From CAZGTQ01 sp964528575 (GTDB lineage Bacteria > Planctomycetota > UBA1135 > GCA-002686595): 14,786 nt of DNA. Of this stretch, positions 12,991-14,786 are shown piece by piece. A program made the translations under genes and the position numbers. Location of the stretch: the NCBI GenBank assembly GCA_964528575.1, contig CAZGTQ010000224.1:1-14786 (forward strand), written 5' to 3'. The notes beneath the pieces are model-generated. The model was not told the DNA's origin. It searched no databases and worked only from the letters and a program-made list of their open reading frames with translations. How positions within the stretch are numbered: position 1 is the first letter of the stretch; each line of letters starts with the position of its first letter.

Positions 12991-13725
12991 TCAGACGCCG
13001 AGATACAGCCGATCGGCGAGCATCTCGGGGAGCCCAACCGCCCGTATGCGTTGCGCTTCGCGGTCGATGTCGTACTCGATGCGCTTGATCCAGACGCGGC
13101 GTAGCTCCGTGTCGAACAGCGCGTAGGCGGTCCGGGGATCCTCGTCGCGCGGTTGGCCGACGCTGCCGACGTTGACGAGGCAGTTGTGCACCTCGCTCAG
13201 GTCGATCTCGGGCTCGAAGGTGTAGGCCGTCCGATCGGGCTGATCGCGCAGCCGCACGAGCACGATGGGAACGTGCGTGTGCCCGACGAAGCACACGTTG
13301 CGCTCCATGATGTCGAGCGAAGGATCGGCGTCGGTCGTGCTCTGGACGTAGTTGAACTCCTCCGCGTGCGCGAGGCTGCCGTGCGCGACCTGGCAGTGCT
13401 CGAGCGTCACCGTCATCGGCAGGGAGCGGAGCCAGTCGCGGTCGGCCTCGGAGATCGCCGTGCGCGTCCAGCGCAGAGCCTCCCGCGCGTAGTTGTTGAA
13501 GTAGCGGTCGTCGAGCTCGTTCACGCACGCCGCGTCGTGATTGCCCTTCACGACGACCGCGCCGATCTGCTGCAGGAGCGCGATGCACTCGCTGGGAGCG
13601 GCGCCGTAGCCCACGACGTCCCCCACGCTGATCGCACGGTCGACTCCTTCCTCTTCGAAGCGCCGGAGGACCGTCTCCAGAGCCGAGAGGTTGCCGTGGA
13701 TGTCCCCGAGGATGCCGTACCGCAT
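12991..13725 (-). CDS. Calcineurin-like metallophosphoesterase, YfcE/MJ0936-type
   Basis: This is a two-metal phosphoesterase of the small family that includes YfcE, MJ0936 and ApaH-like proteins; the substrate cannot be told from sequence. The 244-residue protein keeps the whole metal-binding set: GDIHGN (7-12, Asp8 and His10), VGDVVGYG (34-41, Asp36), KGNHD (60-64, Asn62 and His63), VAHGS (113-117, His115) and VGHTH (147-151, His149 and His151). The later VNVGSVGQPRDEDPRTAYAL is typical of the subfamily that includes predicted phosphodiesterases and protein-phosphatase-like members. Its ATG directly follows the stop codon of the upstream membrane-protein gene (TGAATG), so translation is probably coupled and the two may act together. 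It converges on the HPr fusion. Confidence 0.9.
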   Translation of the reverse strand: MRYGILGDIHGNLSALETVLRRFEEEGVDRAISVGDVVGYGAAPSECIALLQQIGAVVVKGNHDAACVNELDDRYFNNYAREALRWTRTAISEADRDWLRSLPMTVTLEHCQVAHGSLAHAEEFNYVQSTTDADPSLDIMERNVCFVGHTHVPIVLVRLRDQPDRTAYTFEPEIDLSEVHNCLVNVGSVGQPRDEDPRTAYALFDTELRRVWIKRIEYDIDREAQRIRAVGLPEMLADRLYLGV

Positions 13726-14385
13726 TCAGTTGCCGCGCGAGTAGGGGGAGGTCAGGAGAGCGCTGATCAGGAGCAGGCCCACGACCGGTGCCAGAGCCAG
13801 GAGGTTCATCGGCGCGAATGGCGCCGAGCTATCCACCGCATCCAGATGAGCGGAGGCATCGAGCGCGTTCGCGACCGACGGGTCGATCCGAAGCGCGGGC
13901 ACGAGCCAGGCGAAGGCGAGGAAGAGCGCGGGGGCGAGCCAGCCGGGGATGCGTAGACGCGAGAGGACGAGGGCCAACGCCACCAGGTGCAGCAGCGTGA
14001 GCAGGACCGGCGCCAAGAGCGCGGCGACGTGGCCCGCCTCGATCGGCGCCGCGGCCACGAGGAGAAGCACTGCGATGCCGCCCGTCACGGCGACCGAAGC
14101 GGCGAGGAGGGCGAGTACCTCGACCATCAGGCGACGCCAGGTCGCGAGAACACGGAGCTGGGGCTCAGCCTCGCAGACCCACAGGAGGCCCACCGCGATC
14201 GTTCCCAGTGCGGCGAGCCAGAGCGTCTCCGCGACCAATCCCGGCACGTCCGTGACGAGGCGGATCTCGATCATCGGGACGAGCAGAGCCCACACGAGCG
14301 CGAGCGACGCGCCCACGGACCACGACCCGGGCGAGCGCACGACGGCCGCTGCGAGCCACCGCAGGAATCGCAGCACCGTATCCAT
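13726..14385 (-). CDS. Integral membrane protein of unknown function, six predicted helices
   Basis: I do not recognise a family. From the ATG at 14385 the protein has 219 residues, is rich in Leu/Ala/Val, and shows about six hydrophobic segments at roughly 23-40, 53-71, 88-112, 118-141, 147-164 and 193-213. A basic stretch lies near 81-86, and an acidic, Ala/Asp-rich loop (about 167-190) precedes the last segment. Six helices without other motifs would suit an ABC-2-type permease, but no ATPase gene is present, so this is only a possibility. The frame stays open to 14514, but that extension is polar and lacks a better start. A weak promoter-like pair lies just upstream. Its stop codon abuts the phosphoesterase start, indicating a two-gene unit. 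Confidence 0.72.
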   Translation of the reverse strand: MDTVLRFLRWLAAAVVRSPGSWSVGASLALVWALLVPMIEIRLVTDVPGLVAETLWLAALGTIAVGLLWVCEAEPQLRVLATWRRLMVEVLALLAASVAVTGGIAVLLLVAAAPIEAGHVAALLAPVLLTLLHLVALALVLSRLRIPGWLAPALFLAFAWLVPALRIDPSVANALDASAHLDAVDSSAPFAPMNLLALAPVVGLLLISALLTSPYSRGN

Positions 14386-14392
14386 CGAGACG

Positions 14393-14422
14393 ATTCTCGG
14401 CCGCAAGAGGCGGCGTGTCCAA
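14393..14422 (-). promoter_or_regulatory. Weak promoter candidate for the membrane protein gene
   Basis: TTGGAC (14417-14422) and GAGAAT (14393-14398, 4 of 6) are 18 bp apart on the minus strand. The -10-like hexamer ends only seven bases before the ATG at 14385, so the transcript would be leaderless or nearly so. No Shine-Dalgarno sequence is present, which is consistent but not proof. Confidence 0.3.
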
Positions 14423-14504
14423 GTTTCGCGGAAGGAACTTGCTGCCGTCGATCCGACCTCGAGACAGTCCTCGAGGCGGGCCGTCGAACCACCGACCGCC
14501 AACG

Positions 14505-14546
14505 GGGCCGCCAATGCGGGCCGCCGATTGCGGGCGGCCGATGCGG
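14505..14546. repeat. Three imperfect tandem copies of a 13-15 bp unit (gggccgccaatgcgg type)
   Basis: Copies lie at 14505-14519, 14520-14533 and 14534-14546, each ending in tgcgg. They sit upstream of the membrane-protein gene in DNA without a supported coding role and resemble the other short repeat clusters of this window in size and copy number. Confidence 0.55.
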
Positions 14547-14670
14547 CAAGCTGATCGAGGCCGTCGAGTGCCGTCGCACGCGGCCGTCAAGCTCGCGACT
14601 TCCTGTCGACCACCGGGCCATGGCTGCGCCGACGATGCGGGCGCCCCGCCCACAAGGAGAACGGACGACG

Positions 14671-14786
14671 GTGGCACCCATCACCCCCATCGCGCACGGC
14701 GCAACCGGCGAAGCGACCGTGAGCACTCGCGACCTGCGGACGCGTCGACTTTGCGCGAACGCTGGAGTCGGCACTGGCCCCAAGCT
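14671..14786 (+). CDS. Possible 5' end of a plus-strand gene running off the window
   Basis: A GTG at 14671 follows AAGGAG (14654-14659) by 11 bases and opens a frame to the right edge (38 codons, beginning VAPITPIAHGATGE). An in-frame ATG at 14620 is a longer option. The fragment is too short to recognise, and the ribosome-binding spacing is slightly long. If real, it is divergent from the membrane-protein gene. In GC-rich DNA a frame this short is often open by chance. Confidence 0.3.
   Translation, partial: MAPITPIAHGATGEATVSTRDLRTRRLCANAGVGTGPK

Larger units (their letters stand above)
14386..14786. other. Right-edge region, mostly unassigned
   Basis: About 400 bp with no recognisable protein on either strand. 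It holds a weak minus-strand promoter candidate for the membrane protein, a three-copy imperfect tandem repeat (14505-14546) and a possible plus-strand gene start near the edge. The open minus-strand frames across it look like composition-driven shadows. Confidence 0.5.

Noticed and set aside
13726..14514. A longer start for the membrane protein at 14514
   Set aside because: The extra 43 residues are polar and cross the promoter-like hexamers; the hydrophobic protein begins naturally at the ATG at 14385.

Overview
This is a GC-rich (roughly 70% by eye), gene-dense stretch of bacterial chromosome. It holds housekeeping genes, and the replication-initiation locus lies near its left end. Eight of the ten convincingly recognised genes are complete and on the minus strand. 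dnaN is also on the minus strand but is cut by the left edge, and one gene (the HPr fusion) is on the plus strand. A tenth minus-strand CDS (a six-helix membrane protein) could not be named. The gene set suggests a high-GC member of the Planctomycetota or a similar deep lineage: dnaA-dnaN without rpmH, a short RpoD/SigA-like sigma factor, a long protein with a C-terminal HPr domain, a DUF502 protein and a BshC-like protein. That placement is an inference from gene content and style; no rRNA is present.

Layout. 1-726: 5' part of dnaN (beta clamp). 727-1305: non-coding spacer with a 42-bp AT-rich tract and a cluster of DnaA-box-like 9-mers, the best oriC candidate. 1306-2892: dnaA, possibly with a longer N-terminus. 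2893-3345: dnaA leader with tandem repeats and a good sigma70-type promoter. 3346-4500: cysteine desulfurase, downstream of parA (4527-5555). 5556-5753: spacer with a G-quadruplex motif and tandem repeats. 5754-11578: a probable five-gene minus-strand operon, in transcription order sigma factor, hemW, DUF502 membrane protein, pyrF and a BshC-like gene, with short gaps and one ATGA overlap. 11640-12947: the divergent HPr fusion on the plus strand. 12991-14385: a metallophosphoesterase and a membrane protein whose stop and start codons abut. 14386-14786: mostly unassigned DNA, with a possible partial plus-strand gene at the edge.

How the genes fit together. dnaA, dnaN, parA and the putative origin form a replication and partition neighbourhood. 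The sigma operon mixes transcription, haem-linked radical-SAM chemistry, envelope and pyrimidine functions. The HPr fusion has an intact His/Ser pair at exactly the spacing of canonical HPr (His15/Ser46) behind about 337 residues I cannot assign, so it is the best candidate here for an undescribed regulatory protein.

I see no CRISPR array, transposase, integrase, phage gene, tRNA or rRNA, and no clear defence system. The unusual signals are the HPr fusion, the degenerate BshC-like protein, recurrent short tandem repeats (including two in-frame sets at the dnaA 5' end), and ambiguous starts for dnaA and the sigma gene.
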